DNA of 37,436 nucleotides from Crenothrix polyspora (GCA_945903675.1 CAMDOP010000002.1:1-37436); one strand, 5' to 3'; counted from the stretch's first letter, positions 1-9,799 are shown. The notes: a model not told the origin generated them from the sequence alone. A program made the numbers and translations.

Positions 1-176
1 TCTTTTGCAGGACGTCCAGTGCTGGCGTTGAAACTTTGGTAATACGCATTGGCGAAATCGTCCCAAGGAATACAAGCGCTTAGTTTTATCCAACGATTAT
101 TTTTATCCATGCTACGTTCAAAAGGCGTTTCAAATCCTTCTAAAGTAAGTTGAGTTTGGCTATGTATTCGGATCAT
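1..176 (-). mobile_element. N-terminal part of an IS transposase (DDE type, IS1182/IS5-like), truncated by window edge
   Basis: Own reverse-strand translation from ATG at 176: MIRIHSQTQLTLEGFETPFERSMDKNNRWIKLSACIPWDDFANAYYQSFNASTGRPAK. The LEGFETPF...NRW(I/V)KL...IPWD...GRPAK pattern resembles IS transposase N-termini. Not in the ORF track because it runs off the edge. Confidence 0.75.
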
Positions 177-440
177 AAGTGCACGGGTTTTGTGAGGTCA
201 AGCTCAATTTCTATGCACTTATTATAGCACTTACTGGCTATTAATTAATAATATCAATAGGTTATTGTTATTGAGTGGACTCAAAGTAACAACTAGTCCA
301 TTGGGACTTTAATTTCAAGTATTAGCAAGGTAATCGCGATAGAAAACATACCGTCGCTGAATGCCTCGGTTAGCACTTTACCCATTATAAGAACTTCTAC
401 TTTTGCGTAAGAAAATATCTCATCCAGCTAATAGCGTATA

Positions 441-3440
441 TCAAATGTTTTTTAGCAATGCTTCAAAGGCATCAATTGGCAAAGGTTTGCTGAATAAATA
501 ACCCTGAAAACTCGTGCAGCCTAATTTTTTGAGTAAGGCCAATTGAACATCGGTCTCTAAGCCATCCGCAATTACATCTAAATCAAAGTTGTGCGCCATG
601 TCAATAATGGTTTTTACCATTTTAGTATCCGTGGAGTTGATGCTTGTATCCATATCCCGTATAAAACTTTGATCTATCTTAACTTGGTGTATCGGCAGAT
701 TTTTTAAATAGGATAAAGACGAAAAGCCAGTACCGAAATCATTCAACGCTAATTTAATGCCAATTATTATATTTAGATCTATTATTTTTAAAATAGCCTG
801 CTCAAAATTGTCTAGGGCTACACTCTCGGTTAATTCGAGTTTTAAGCGTGAGGGTTCAATGCGATGTTTCTTGATTATTGATGTTAATATTTCTATAAAA
901 TCAGGTTGATTGAATTCCTTGCCACTCACGTTGACAGCAAGTACTAAATCTTGCGTCAGCGCATGATGGCTCCATGCCGCAATTTGCTGACAGGCACTGT
1001 CGAGCACCCAATAGCCAATCTTCATTATGTTGGTATTATCTTCAGCAATGTGGATAAATTCAGTCGGATTGACTAAGCCCCGTTTCGGATGCTGCCAACG
1101 TATCAAGGCTTCTGCGCCAATGGGCTGTGAGTTATGGTCAATCTGTATCTGGTAATAAAGTTGAAATTGATGTTCATCAAGGGCTTGATAAATATCTAAT
1201 CTCATTGCGTCGTAAGCGGCCATTTGTTTTTGTAACACGGCATCATAGAAGCGGACGCAATTACGGCCTGAATTCTTTGCTTGATACATGGCGATGTCGG
1301 CACGTTTGATGACTTCATCATCAGTATCTTTTTTGCCTAAAAAGAGATACACCCCAATGCTTGGGGAACTATAAAAGACAAAATTATTAATGGTATAAGG
1401 TGCAGATAAAGTTACCCGTATCTTTTCGGCTACAAGAGCGGCAATATTGGATGCCTCAAGGGTATCTGTGCCCAGACTTTCAATCAGTACAACAAATTCA
1501 TCACCACCTAGTCGAGCGACTGTTTCAGTCTCACGCACACAGGATTTTAAACGAGTGGCAATGTCAATTAACAATTTATCGCCAGCTTCATGTCCTTGGC
1601 TGTCGTTGAGTGTCTTGAATCTATCCATGTCGAGGAACAATATGGCACCGAATTGTTGATCTCGTTCAGATAGGGGGAGCGCAGTCTTGAGTCGCTCAAG
1701 CAATAACCTTCTGTTAGGTAATCCCGTTAGTGAGTCATAAAATGCCAACGTTTGAATCTGGATTAGCGATTGCTTTAGTTCATGTATATCGCGTACTACT
1801 TTCGAAATACCAATGACTGTCCCCGTTTCATCAATAATAGGCGACAAGGTGATGGACACATTTAGTAGTCGGCCATCCTTGTGGAGCCGAACTGTTTCTA
1901 ATTGCCTCACAGGTTTTTTTTGACTGACAATAGCTCGAATGGCTTCTTCCTCATCATAGCAATCAGGAGGTAACAGTTTATAAATAGATTTACCGACCAT
2001 TTCTTCTGTACTATAGCCAAAAAGAGCATATGCAGCTAGATTCCAACTGGTAATAGTGCCATCCAATTGTTTAGTGATAATCGCATCATCCGAATTTTTC
2101 ACTAGTAACTCATAAAGTTTGCTGTCTGCCGACTGGCGTTTACGTTCGGTTATATCTTCAATAAAGCCGATATAGCAGGGCTCTTTTCCAAAACTGGCAT
2201 CGCCTAATATTATTTGTATAGGAAAAATTGTACCGTTTTTGTGTTTACCTAGGACTTCCCAGCTCAAACCAACGACACTTTTCTGCCCTGTTTTAACATA
2301 ATGTTCAATAAAGCTGTTATGTTCGCTGTGATAGGGTTCTGGCATCAGTATATTGACATTGCGTCCAAGCACTTCAGCTTTGTTATAGCCAAACATAACT
2401 TCGCTAGTCCTATTAAATGCTTCAATCATGTACGACTTATCTATCACCACTATTCCGATGGCATGACTCTCAAACATGGCTTGGAAGCGAGTTAAGGTCT
2501 TTTGTAATTCAAATGCGGCATGAGTCCGCTCAATCTCGTTAGCCAGTAATGTACCCTGTATTTTTATTAGACTAGCGAGCACGCTGTTTTCGTTGTTTGG
2601 CGTTAATGGCGCTAGGTTAGAATAGTCACCTTTTCTGATGCTAGTTATTAGTTGATGAACTTCTTGAGCTGTGCCGCCTAATTTTTTTTTCAAGTCTGCA
2701 TAAGATCGCCAGAGCAGCCACATTGCAAATAATGCGCTTGCAATGCATATCAAGCGAAACAGCTTGGCCATAACCATGGCATCATTGACAGTGCTAAGTG
2801 TACGCTGATCCATCAGACTATAGAATGTGTTGATGGGCTGCATAATCTTGGACTTAGCTTGATAATAGCTGTCTTCAAATAATAGTTGACGGGTCTTAGT
2901 TCGTTTTGCCTTTGTATCTTCCCCAACCGAATCTGCAAACTTTATAGCCTCAAATCCAATTTTAGTCAGTGCCTCTAAATTGTTATTTGCAATAATCAGA
3001 TTGCTAATTTCTTCTTTAGTAAAGCCTGACTTCTGTATTAAGTCTGTTAGGGGAATTCCTTTGCCATTTTTTAGTGGAGGCACTAAATCACCGGCTATGA
3101 CCAGATCCCAATAGCTCAAAGTATAGCCTTCAGGTCTAATCATGTTGCCATTACGAATATCAAGTATATTTTGATAGTATTGCTTGTAACGAAGGTCTCT
3201 AGTGACAACATAGAGTCTGACCATTTGGGTTAAGTCATCTGAAATTTGGCGTAACTGAGAAACCATTTGGAAGCCTGCTTGTCGCTCCTTATTGGTAAGG
3301 TCAATGGTTTTTTCGGTAGATACATAAATGCCAAAGGTAATAAAAACCACGCACAACATTAACGTGGATATCCAAGTTGTTGATGTAAGCGTAGTCATTT
3401 TTAGCTCTGACATAACATAAGTAATGGCTTTGGGCTTCAA
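441..3440 (-). CDS. Membrane-anchored PAS-PAS-GGDEF-EAL signalling protein
   Basis: N-terminal TM, sensor region, second TM, PAS domains (IGIVVIDKSYMIEAFNRTSEVMFGY; DDAIITKQLDGTITSWNLAAYALFGY), GGDEF (ARLGGDEFVVL), EAL (AEALIRWQHP). Confidence 0.93.
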   Translation of the reverse strand: MKPKAITYVMSELKMTTLTSTTWISTLMLCVVFITFGIYVSTEKTIDLTNKERQAGFQMVSQLRQISDDLTQMVRLYVVTRDLRYKQYYQNILDIRNGNMIRPEGYTLSYWDLVIAGDLVPPLKNGKGIPLTDLIQKSGFTKEEISNLIIANNNLEALTKIGFEAIKFADSVGEDTKAKRTKTRQLLFEDSYYQAKSKIMQPINTFYSLMDQRTLSTVNDAMVMAKLFRLICIASALFAMWLLWRSYADLKKKLGGTAQEVHQLITSIRKGDYSNLAPLTPNNENSVLASLIKIQGTLLANEIERTHAAFELQKTLTRFQAMFESHAIGIVVIDKSYMIEAFNRTSEVMFGYNKAEVLGRNVNILMPEPYHSEHNSFIEHYVKTGQKSVVGLSWEVLGKHKNGTIFPIQIILGDASFGKEPCYIGFIEDITERKRQSADSKLYELLVKNSDDAIITKQLDGTITSWNLAAYALFGYSTEEMVGKSIYKLLPPDCYDEEEAIRAIVSQKKPVRQLETVRLHKDGRLLNVSITLSPIIDETGTVIGISKVVRDIHELKQSLIQIQTLAFYDSLTGLPNRRLLLERLKTALPLSERDQQFGAILFLDMDRFKTLNDSQGHEAGDKLLIDIATRLKSCVRETETVARLGGDEFVVLIESLGTDTLEASNIAALVAEKIRVTLSAPYTINNFVFYSSPSIGVYLFLGKKDTDDEVIKRADIAMYQAKNSGRNCVRFYDAVLQKQMAAYDAMRLDIYQALDEHQFQLYYQIQIDHNSQPIGAEALIRWQHPKRGLVNPTEFIHIAEDNTNIMKIGYWVLDSACQQIAAWSHHALTQDLVLAVNVSGKEFNQPDFIEILTSIIKKHRIEPSRLKLELTESVALDNFEQAILKIIDLNIIIGIKLALNDFGTGFSSLSYLKNLPIHQVKIDQSFIRDMDTSINSTDTKMVKTIIDMAHNFDLDVIADGLETDVQLALLKKLGCTSFQGYLFSKPLPIDAFEALLKNI

Positions 3441-3515
3441 TGGATCGATGATCGTTGTTTTATCAGAAATTATTTGGCCACTAGGCAGCGATTTTTAATG
3501 CTACTGATACTCGCC

Positions 3516-3923
3516 TTATAAGCGCCATTTTTTTTCAATACGTATCATTACGCCATATAAAATATGGGATAAGCCAGTATAGAGAAAAAATAGGGGGAAA
3601 GTTTCATCGATACCGATGTCATTAATTTCACCATAAACTCTCATTGACGCAATCATCATTATTAGAAAAAATCCTACTGGTATCATGACTTGAAAGTTTT
3701 GTCTAAAATAACAATATATTAATATCACCATTTCAGTCATGGCCAGATAGATCATAATTATGCGTAAGTTATTGTCTAGAGCGCCATAAAGATCTTCATT
3801 AAATTCAAATATAGAATAACGATCAGATACTGAAAATAAACAGCCTGCTATGAGTACAAAAACGGAAATGTAGAAATTAACTTCAAGGAGAAATTTGATG
3901 CTTTTAAATGCCATGCCATTCAT
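3516..3923 (-). CDS. Small multi-TM membrane protein of unknown function
   Basis: 135-aa ORF with about four hydrophobic segments. No family recognised. Confidence 0.6.
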   Translation of the reverse strand: MNGMAFKSIKFLLEVNFYISVFVLIAGCLFSVSDRYSIFEFNEDLYGALDNNLRIIMIYLAMTEMVILIYCYFRQNFQVMIPVGFFLIMMIASMRVYGEINDIGIDETFPLFFLYTGLSHILYGVMIRIEKKWRL

Positions 3924-4214
3924 TTGTTTAGCCTATGATAATCGTCGAGTCATTCGTTTAACCGCTACTATGATTTAATAGATAAAGATAATAAATTTGT
4001 TTTTAAATCTTATAGCTGCAGATTAAAACATCTTTAAAAAACAAAAATAAACGGATTGTGTAAGCAACTTACCTGTAAATAGTTAGCTTGTCAAAAGGGG
4101 TTAAGCATTGTTGGCGACAATTAAGAGGCTAATACCCATATGGATATAGTATCTGAATTGATTTAGTTACTGATGAGCTGATTGTGACAGCTTTAGAATC
4201 GATATGCTGGAGGG

Positions 4215-4260
4215 GAAAAAACTGACTAAAGCGGTTTTCTTAGTAAAAATCCGCTTTAGC
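4215..4260 (-). terminator. Rho-independent terminator downstream of the 85-aa ORF
   Basis: Minus-strand stem CTAAAGCGG...CCGCTTTAG (9 bp) followed by TCAGTTTTTT. Confidence 0.7.
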
Positions 4261-4271
4261 GATTTATAGGC

Positions 4272-4529
4272 TTAGGAGTTTGGCATCGAGGAAATATGGG
4301 CGTCTAATTCTGCTCTAATAAGGGCGTTATAATGACGGTTTAAGGTGGCATCACTAGGTCGTGGAAAAAGAGTGACTTCTACTTTTTGTTGTAATTGAGA
4401 CAGGAATGTATTTTCTGGTGTTATCTGCTCAGAGATTTTAAGCTCTAAGTCATCTTGAGCGATTTCAGAACGCATTCCGATGATCGTAATAACAATAAGT
4501 GCTAAGGAAAGCACTATGACTTCTAACAT
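4272..4529 (-). CDS. Hypothetical protein, N-terminal hydrophobic anchor
   Basis: 85-aa ORF, N-terminal TM, followed by a terminator. Confidence 0.5.
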   Translation of the reverse strand: MLEVIVLSLALIVITIIGMRSEIAQDDLELKISEQITPENTFLSQLQQKVEVTLFPRPSDATLNRHYNALIRAELDAHISSMPNS

Positions 4530-4578
4530 ATCAATACCTAAGGGTAATAAATTGACAAAATAAAATACAGAATTTATT

Positions 4579-4752
4579 TTAATACCATGACAACTGGTCG
4601 GCTATAAAGCGACTGCGATGGTTTTTAATGTTGAGAATTATAATTGCGATGGCAAATAGTGCTGTTGATATGGTGTATTCGCCAGAAATAAATAATACGA
4701 TTGAGAAAATAATTAGTGCCGCTGTACCACTATCTTTAGGTAAGTTTTTCAT
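4579..4752 (-). CDS. 57-aa small membrane protein (paralogue of 33447..33620)
   Basis: Own translation: MKNLPKDSGTAALIIFSIVLFISGEYTISTALFAIAIIILNIKNHRSRFIADQLSWY*. Same length and ungapped similarity to the ORF at 33447..33620. Absent from the supplied track, where it falls below the length of every listed ORF. Confidence 0.7.
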   Translation of the reverse strand: MKNLPKDSGTAALIIFSIVLFISGEYTISTALFAIAIIILNIKNHRSRFIADQLSWY

Positions 4753-4933
4753 TTTTTAGCTCTTTAAAATTAAACGATGGTGAGACTATAACTGACTTGG
4801 TTTTTGATAACAATACTAGGAATTAAGCATGGATTGTATTCATATAGGAAACAATTGTTGTGGGATTTGGCACAAGAATTGTAAGTAAAGTCTACATTTG
4901 ATCGCTAAAGTACTTTTAGTAGGTATTTGATGA

Positions 4934-6205
4934 TTATTTTATTTTTAAACTGGCTGATTTGTTTAGCCATAGATTGGCTTTATCGGATAACCAAGTGCGA
5001 GCAACGCTGTCGTTTTTGCAGATATGATCTAAAAAAGCAATGGAAACACTGTAGATACTGGCAACTTGAGCATAATTTGGGTTATTATTTAACTTAGATT
5101 CGCCTCTCGAATTAGACGCGATATCATTTGTAGTATTACCGCCATTGGAACTGCCTCTGTTATTGCCTACACCATAATTTTGTCTAAAGCGTGTTTTGCT
5201 ATTGCTGGACTCAGGTACTTCTGTAGATTCTTGGTTAGATTTTTGGTCTTTATTTTGGCTTAAATTATCGCCAGACAGTAGTTGGTGGTTACCTTTTTTT
5301 AAAACTAATAAATATTTAATCCCGGGTGGAGCATATTCCCATACAGCTCTACGTGCAAAAGGTGTGCTGATAGCGGAAGGGTCGTCATCTTCTGCACCTG
5401 TTACAGATAGAAATGGAGTGGAAATGTTTTGGAAACGTGTGGTGATGTCACCCAAAGCCATATTAACGGTTGGGCTTAATAAAATAGCGGCCAGTGGTCG
5501 AAAATCTGCTGTAGAGGGTAGCGCAACATCATAAGATTCACCTATTATTGCTGCTGCTGTTTGTGCGCCTATATCATAGCCGGCAATAATGACTTTAGAT
5601 AAATCTGCCCTCGTAAATAAGCCTAGTTTGTTTCGATGATGCTCTTTAAGTTGTTCATAAGCCCAGAGCACATGATTTATTCGCGTGCCGAGTTGTTCTT
5701 GCGAGAAGTATTGTTGCCCTAAGTAACGCAGATCGGAGTTTCTGACGTCATTTAAAGCGGCAGTATTGTCGTAGTCTTTACTAAACCATGAGCTACTTTT
5801 AGCCGTTGCTACTTTAGGTGTGCCTTTAAGTGCTTCACCAATATTTATAGGTTGCACACTGAATACAGCATACCCTGCTTTAGCCCAAGCTTCTCTCCAA
5901 AGTTTGCCTGCCTCAGATGATTCACCTAAGCCAGGTAAATAAATAATTAGAGGGAAATTACCTGGGACTACAGGGGCGAGCATAGTGATCTGAAGGCCTT
6001 GACCATCATGTTGCCAAGTTTCAGTGAGGGACTCTATGTCATAGTTGAGCACTGCAGAATAACCACCTTTAGCAATAGATGCATTTATTTTTGTCGATTG
6101 CTGTTCGGAGGTTAAGGGCATAGGGCCCATAAAACAAGCTGACATCAAATTAGTGACAATAAGACTATAAATAATTAAAGCAATGTAAGAGGTCATTTTT
6201 TTCAT
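4934..6205 (-). CDS. Alpha/beta-hydrolase-fold (PAF-acetylhydrolase/dienelactone-hydrolase-like) putative lipoprotein
   Basis: Lipobox-like LMSAC; FPLIIYLPGLGESSEAGKLWREAWAKAGYAV; elbow GYDIGAQ; C-terminal GNHQLL; low-complexity N/S-rich insert. Confidence 0.75.
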   Translation of the reverse strand: MKKMTSYIALIIYSLIVTNLMSACFMGPMPLTSEQQSTKINASIAKGGYSAVLNYDIESLTETWQHDGQGLQITMLAPVVPGNFPLIIYLPGLGESSEAGKLWREAWAKAGYAVFSVQPINIGEALKGTPKVATAKSSSWFSKDYDNTAALNDVRNSDLRYLGQQYFSQEQLGTRINHVLWAYEQLKEHHRNKLGLFTRADLSKVIIAGYDIGAQTAAAIIGESYDVALPSTADFRPLAAILLSPTVNMALGDITTRFQNISTPFLSVTGAEDDDPSAISTPFARRAVWEYAPPGIKYLLVLKKGNHQLLSGDNLSQNKDQKSNQESTEVPESSNSKTRFRQNYGVGNNRGSSNGGNTTNDIASNSRGESKLNNNPNYAQVASIYSVSIAFLDHICKNDSVARTWLSDKANLWLNKSASLKIK

Positions 6206-6330
6206 GGGAGGATAAGGCTATTTACTTAAAACAATGGAAGTATCAAAAATGGCTCAGTACAGTTTAATAAGTGTTTTTAAAGACATTATTAGTCGTTTTG
6301 CGTAGGGGTTAATCCATGATGGTTTAGCTG

Positions 6331-6708
6331 TCAGGGGGCTAATTTTGGCGCAAGTGAAGGAATAGGCGGATAAGCTGATGTTACTTGAGCGGGTGTTATG
6401 CCTGTGAACTGCCCATAGACTGGAACCTGATGACCTTTAGCATACATGCATTGTATATAAGCTATATCGTAGCGCAGTTGGGGATTATTGACTAAAGTTC
6501 TTGTAATGCCCTTAGTCACGACCTGGTTTGGAGTGTCAATCACTTGATGCGAGGAAAATTGCTGGCAATATATATTATCTTTACTAAATTGATCCATTGG
6601 TAGATCTGACCCTGGTAGTGTCATGACACTCGGCCCAATGGGTATAATGGCGCAGCCAAGTGTCATTAATAGAATGATACTTGTTGCGACAATAATTAAA
6701 CGAGGCAT
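6331..6708 (-). CDS. Small lipoprotein related to glycine-zipper family lipoproteins
   Basis: Lipobox MTLGC; GPSVMTLPGS...RYDIAYIQCMYAKGHQVPV. Clear paralogue of 34174..34629. Confidence 0.7.
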   Translation of the reverse strand: MPRLIIVATSIILLMTLGCAIIPIGPSVMTLPGSDLPMDQFSKDNIYCQQFSSHQVIDTPNQVVTKGITRTLVNNPQLRYDIAYIQCMYAKGHQVPVYGQFTGITPAQVTSAYPPIPSLAPKLAP

Positions 6709-6723
6709 TAACGAAATCCTAGT

Positions 6724-7188
6724 TTAGCGAGAGGGAGCCGGTGGTGTCGGTTCAACTTGCTGCCAGCCGCTAGCACATTCCCTAACATAAGGATAATAAC
6801 CGCTAGGGTTTTGGCAGTAATACCAGTAGTTAGGTTGGCTCTGTTGTATTACAGGTGCCGGTGTTTGCTGGATATAAATCGGTGGGGCTGTTGGAACGGC
6901 AACGATAGCAGGCGGATAATTATAGCCATAGTTATCATAGCCACCATAATAACTACCTAGCCCGTAGCCCATACCTAAGCCCAATCCTAAACCTAGTGCA
7001 CCGTAACCAAATCCGCTACGAAAGCCACCATGACGACCACCATAACCGTGGCCACCACCATGATGACCGCCATAGCCGCCGCCATAATGACCACCATAAC
7101 CGTGGCCTCCAGCAGAAGCAATGCTTATAGAGCCAATGAGTGTAGTAGCTAAACATAATGCAGTGATTTTTTTCATAATAATCTCCAT
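6724..7188 (-). CDS. Secreted Gly/His/Tyr-rich protein with C-terminal YYC..GYYPYV..C..GW motif
   Basis: Signal peptide (MKKITALCLATTLIGSISIASA), GGHYGGGYGGHHGG low complexity, C-terminal WYYCQNPSGYYPYVRECASGWQQV. 15 nt upstream of the lipoprotein ORF. Confidence 0.75.
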   Translation of the reverse strand: MEIIMKKITALCLATTLIGSISIASAGGHGYGGHYGGGYGGHHGGGHGYGGRHGGFRSGFGYGALGLGLGLGMGYGLGSYYGGYDNYGYNYPPAIVAVPTAPPIYIQQTPAPVIQQSQPNYWYYCQNPSGYYPYVRECASGWQQVEPTPPAPSR

Positions 7189-7421
7189 GCTAGAGCTGCT
7201 GGTGTAAGTAAACGTAAGAACAATTAAAATGGAATATGGGTATTCATTTTATTTAGGCTTAAATTAAAGTCAATAGTGTATACCTGTTAACTAATGCTAA
7301 TAACTTTATTATGAAATTAACATTAATTCAATTATCTAGGGGGGATTTTTAAAAAAAATTGACCTGAGTTAAATACGTTTAATATAAATACAAAATCACT
7401 GCGGCTGCTTTGTTAAATCTT

Positions 7422-8582
7422 TTAAAGATCCAGCATTTCGAGAGCTAAATTAGCCATGTTAGTTGATCCGCCACCTTGCCCGAGTAACTCTTTAACTAAA
7501 AGTAAATCTGCGCGCATGGTATCTGCGTAAGATTTATCTAGCAAAATACGTTTTATTTCTATAACGATATGCTCGGGAGTCGCGTCGTGTTGAATCAATT
7601 CTTTAATAGCAAGTTTGCCTAAAACAATATTGGGCAAACCTATAAATGGCGTATTAACTAACCATCGACCTAGCCAATAAGTTATCGATGTTAATTTATA
7701 AGTAATAACCATAGGTATGGACATTAAAGCGACTTCTAATGTAGCCGTTCCTGAGGTGGTCATGATTGCATCACAACATTGCATGACATCATAAGGCTGG
7801 TTTTTAATCACGGTGATACGAGAGGCTGAGGCACTTAAATATTCGTTTAATAAATTATCAGTTATAGAGTCAGCTTGAGGCAATATAAACTGAACTTCAG
7901 CTATCTCGGTTTGTAATTGTTCAGCTGCGTCTAACATAATTGGCAATAACCGCTTTATTTCGTTGGCACGACTGCCCGGCAGTAAACCAATAATAGGTTT
8001 GTGTTCAACTAAGCCAAAACGAAGGCAGTTTTCAGCTCGAGTATGGTTGGCATGGACTTTATCAACGGAAGGGTGTCCGACATAACGCACAGGTACTTGC
8101 TCGGCATCATAGTAAGCGGTTTCAAAAGGGAAGATCACTGCCATCATATCAATAGCTTTACCATAAGTCTTTACCCGACCAGGACGCCAGGCCCAGACTT
8201 GTGGGCTGACATAAAACAGTACTTTGATACCTTGCTGTTTGGCAAAACGCGCCAATTTTAGATTAAATTCTTTATAATCTACGCACACGAGTAAATCGGG
8301 TCGCTCGGTAAGCAAGAGCTGTTGCATGAGTGTTAATGCCCTACGAATTTCACCATAGTGCTTAATGACTTCAACCACACCAATAACACCAATACCTGCT
8401 GAATCATAATGTATATCGATACCCGCTAGTGCCATTTTTACTCCACCCATGCCGATGCCTTTAATAGTGGGCTGCTGAACTTTCAGCTCCAAAAACATAT
8501 TAGCTGCGTGCTGGTCGCCAGAGGATTCACCCGCACTAAAGAGTAATGTTGGCGGGTTCTTAAATGGGATATGAGCGTTCAT
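7422..8582 (-). CDS. lpxB: Lipid-A-disaccharide synthase
   Basis: FSAGESSGDQHAANMF..., VLFYVSPQVWAWRPGRVK, GLLPGSRANEIKRLLP, TTSGTATLEVAL: typical LpxB motifs. Confidence 0.95.
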   Translation of the reverse strand: MNAHIPFKNPPTLLFSAGESSGDQHAANMFLELKVQQPTIKGIGMGGVKMALAGIDIHYDSAGIGVIGVVEVIKHYGEIRRALTLMQQLLLTERPDLLVCVDYKEFNLKLARFAKQQGIKVLFYVSPQVWAWRPGRVKTYGKAIDMMAVIFPFETAYYDAEQVPVRYVGHPSVDKVHANHTRAENCLRFGLVEHKPIIGLLPGSRANEIKRLLPIMLDAAEQLQTEIAEVQFILPQADSITDNLLNEYLSASASRITVIKNQPYDVMQCCDAIMTTSGTATLEVALMSIPMVITYKLTSITYWLGRWLVNTPFIGLPNIVLGKLAIKELIQHDATPEHIVIEIKRILLDKSYADTMRADLLLVKELLGQGGGSTNMANLALEMLDL

Positions 8583-8610
8583 TTTAATTGAAGTACAAAG
8601 TCTTAGCTGA

Positions 8611-9708
8611 CTATGCTTTCAAAACACCTCTAATAATATCAACAATTTTGTGAATATCTTCATCACTCAGGAAAGGACAAATCGGCAAAGAAAAACATGT
8701 GGTTGAAACGTGTTCGGTGACCGGTAAGCTTAAATTTACACATTCTTCTTTAAAGACCTTTTGTTGATGTAACGGTACGGGGTAATAAACAGCGCAGGCT
8801 ATTTCTTGCGCCTGTAAGGCTTGCATTATTTCGTCACGGTGATCAGATAATAAGGTGTATTGATGATAAACATGTACACCCAAGCCATCTTCATAGGGGG
8901 TAATGAGTGGTAAATCCGCCATTAGTTCTGAATATAAATGAGCGACATGACGACGCGCCTGATTGTATTGATCGATGCGTTTTAATTTGGCTCGTAAAAT
9001 GACTGCCTGCATTTCATCGAGACGACTGTTATAACCAATCACATCATGGTAGTAGCGTACATCTGAGCCGTGATTACGAAGTTGCTTTATTTTAGCGGCG
9101 GTTTCATCTGAGTTAGTAACCACTAAACCGCCATCACCAAATGCACCTAGATTTTTACTGGGGAAAAAACTATAGCCTCCAGCATGGCCTATTGCACCAG
9201 TTTGTTTGCCATTAATGCTGGCACCAAACGACTGACAAGCATCTTCGATTAATTTTAAGTGATACTGTTCACAAAGCTGCAATAGCTCTGTCATGTCTGC
9301 AGGCTGACCAAACAGATGTACCGGCATAATGGCTTTAGTTCTGGGGGTAATAGCCTGTTCTATTGCTTCTGGTGAAATATTGAAGGTTCTAGGATCAATA
9401 TCAACAAAAACTGGAATAGCCCCCACATATTTAATCGCTTCTGCGGTAGCTATAAACGTAAATGCACTGGTAATGACTTCATCACCCGCACCTATACCTT
9501 CGGCAATTAATGCTAAATGTAAAGCGTCAGTACCATTAGCAACGCCAATAGCATGTTTGACACCTAGATAAGCAGCAGCTTCCTTTTCGAAAGCTTGTAC
9601 ATTGGGGCCTAATATAAAAGCACAGTTTTCTATTGTTTCAGCCAAGCCACGCTCAACTTCATCTTTAATTTCAACATATTGAGCTTTCAGATTTACCATG
9701 GGGATCAT
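8611..9708 (-). CDS. gnnB: DegT/DnrJ/EryC1 family PLP aminotransferase, probable GnnB (UDP-GlcNAc3N formation)
   Basis: MVNLKAQY...GVANGTDALHLALIAEGIGAGDEVIT, IEDACQSFGA, GYSFFPSKNLGAFGDGG. Sits between a Gfo/Idh oxidoreductase and lpxB. Confidence 0.8.
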   Translation of the reverse strand: MIPMVNLKAQYVEIKDEVERGLAETIENCAFILGPNVQAFEKEAAAYLGVKHAIGVANGTDALHLALIAEGIGAGDEVITSAFTFIATAEAIKYVGAIPVFVDIDPRTFNISPEAIEQAITPRTKAIMPVHLFGQPADMTELLQLCEQYHLKLIEDACQSFGASINGKQTGAIGHAGGYSFFPSKNLGAFGDGGLVVTNSDETAAKIKQLRNHGSDVRYYHDVIGYNSRLDEMQAVILRAKLKRIDQYNQARRHVAHLYSELMADLPLITPYEDGLGVHVYHQYTLLSDHRDEIMQALQAQEIACAVYYPVPLHQQKVFKEECVNLSLPVTEHVSTTCFSLPICPFLSDEDIHKIVDIIRGVLKA

Positions 9709-9799
9709 GTTTTATTGCCTTATATTTATGAGTAGACGTGTTTCTAGGAATGAATGTATTTAACTATTAGTAACGGAAGTCGTGATTAGCTTATTTTAA

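Noticed and set aside
5196-5534. 112-aa plus-strand ORF
   Set aside because: Fully antisense to the hydrolase lipoprotein gene and shows no domain signal.
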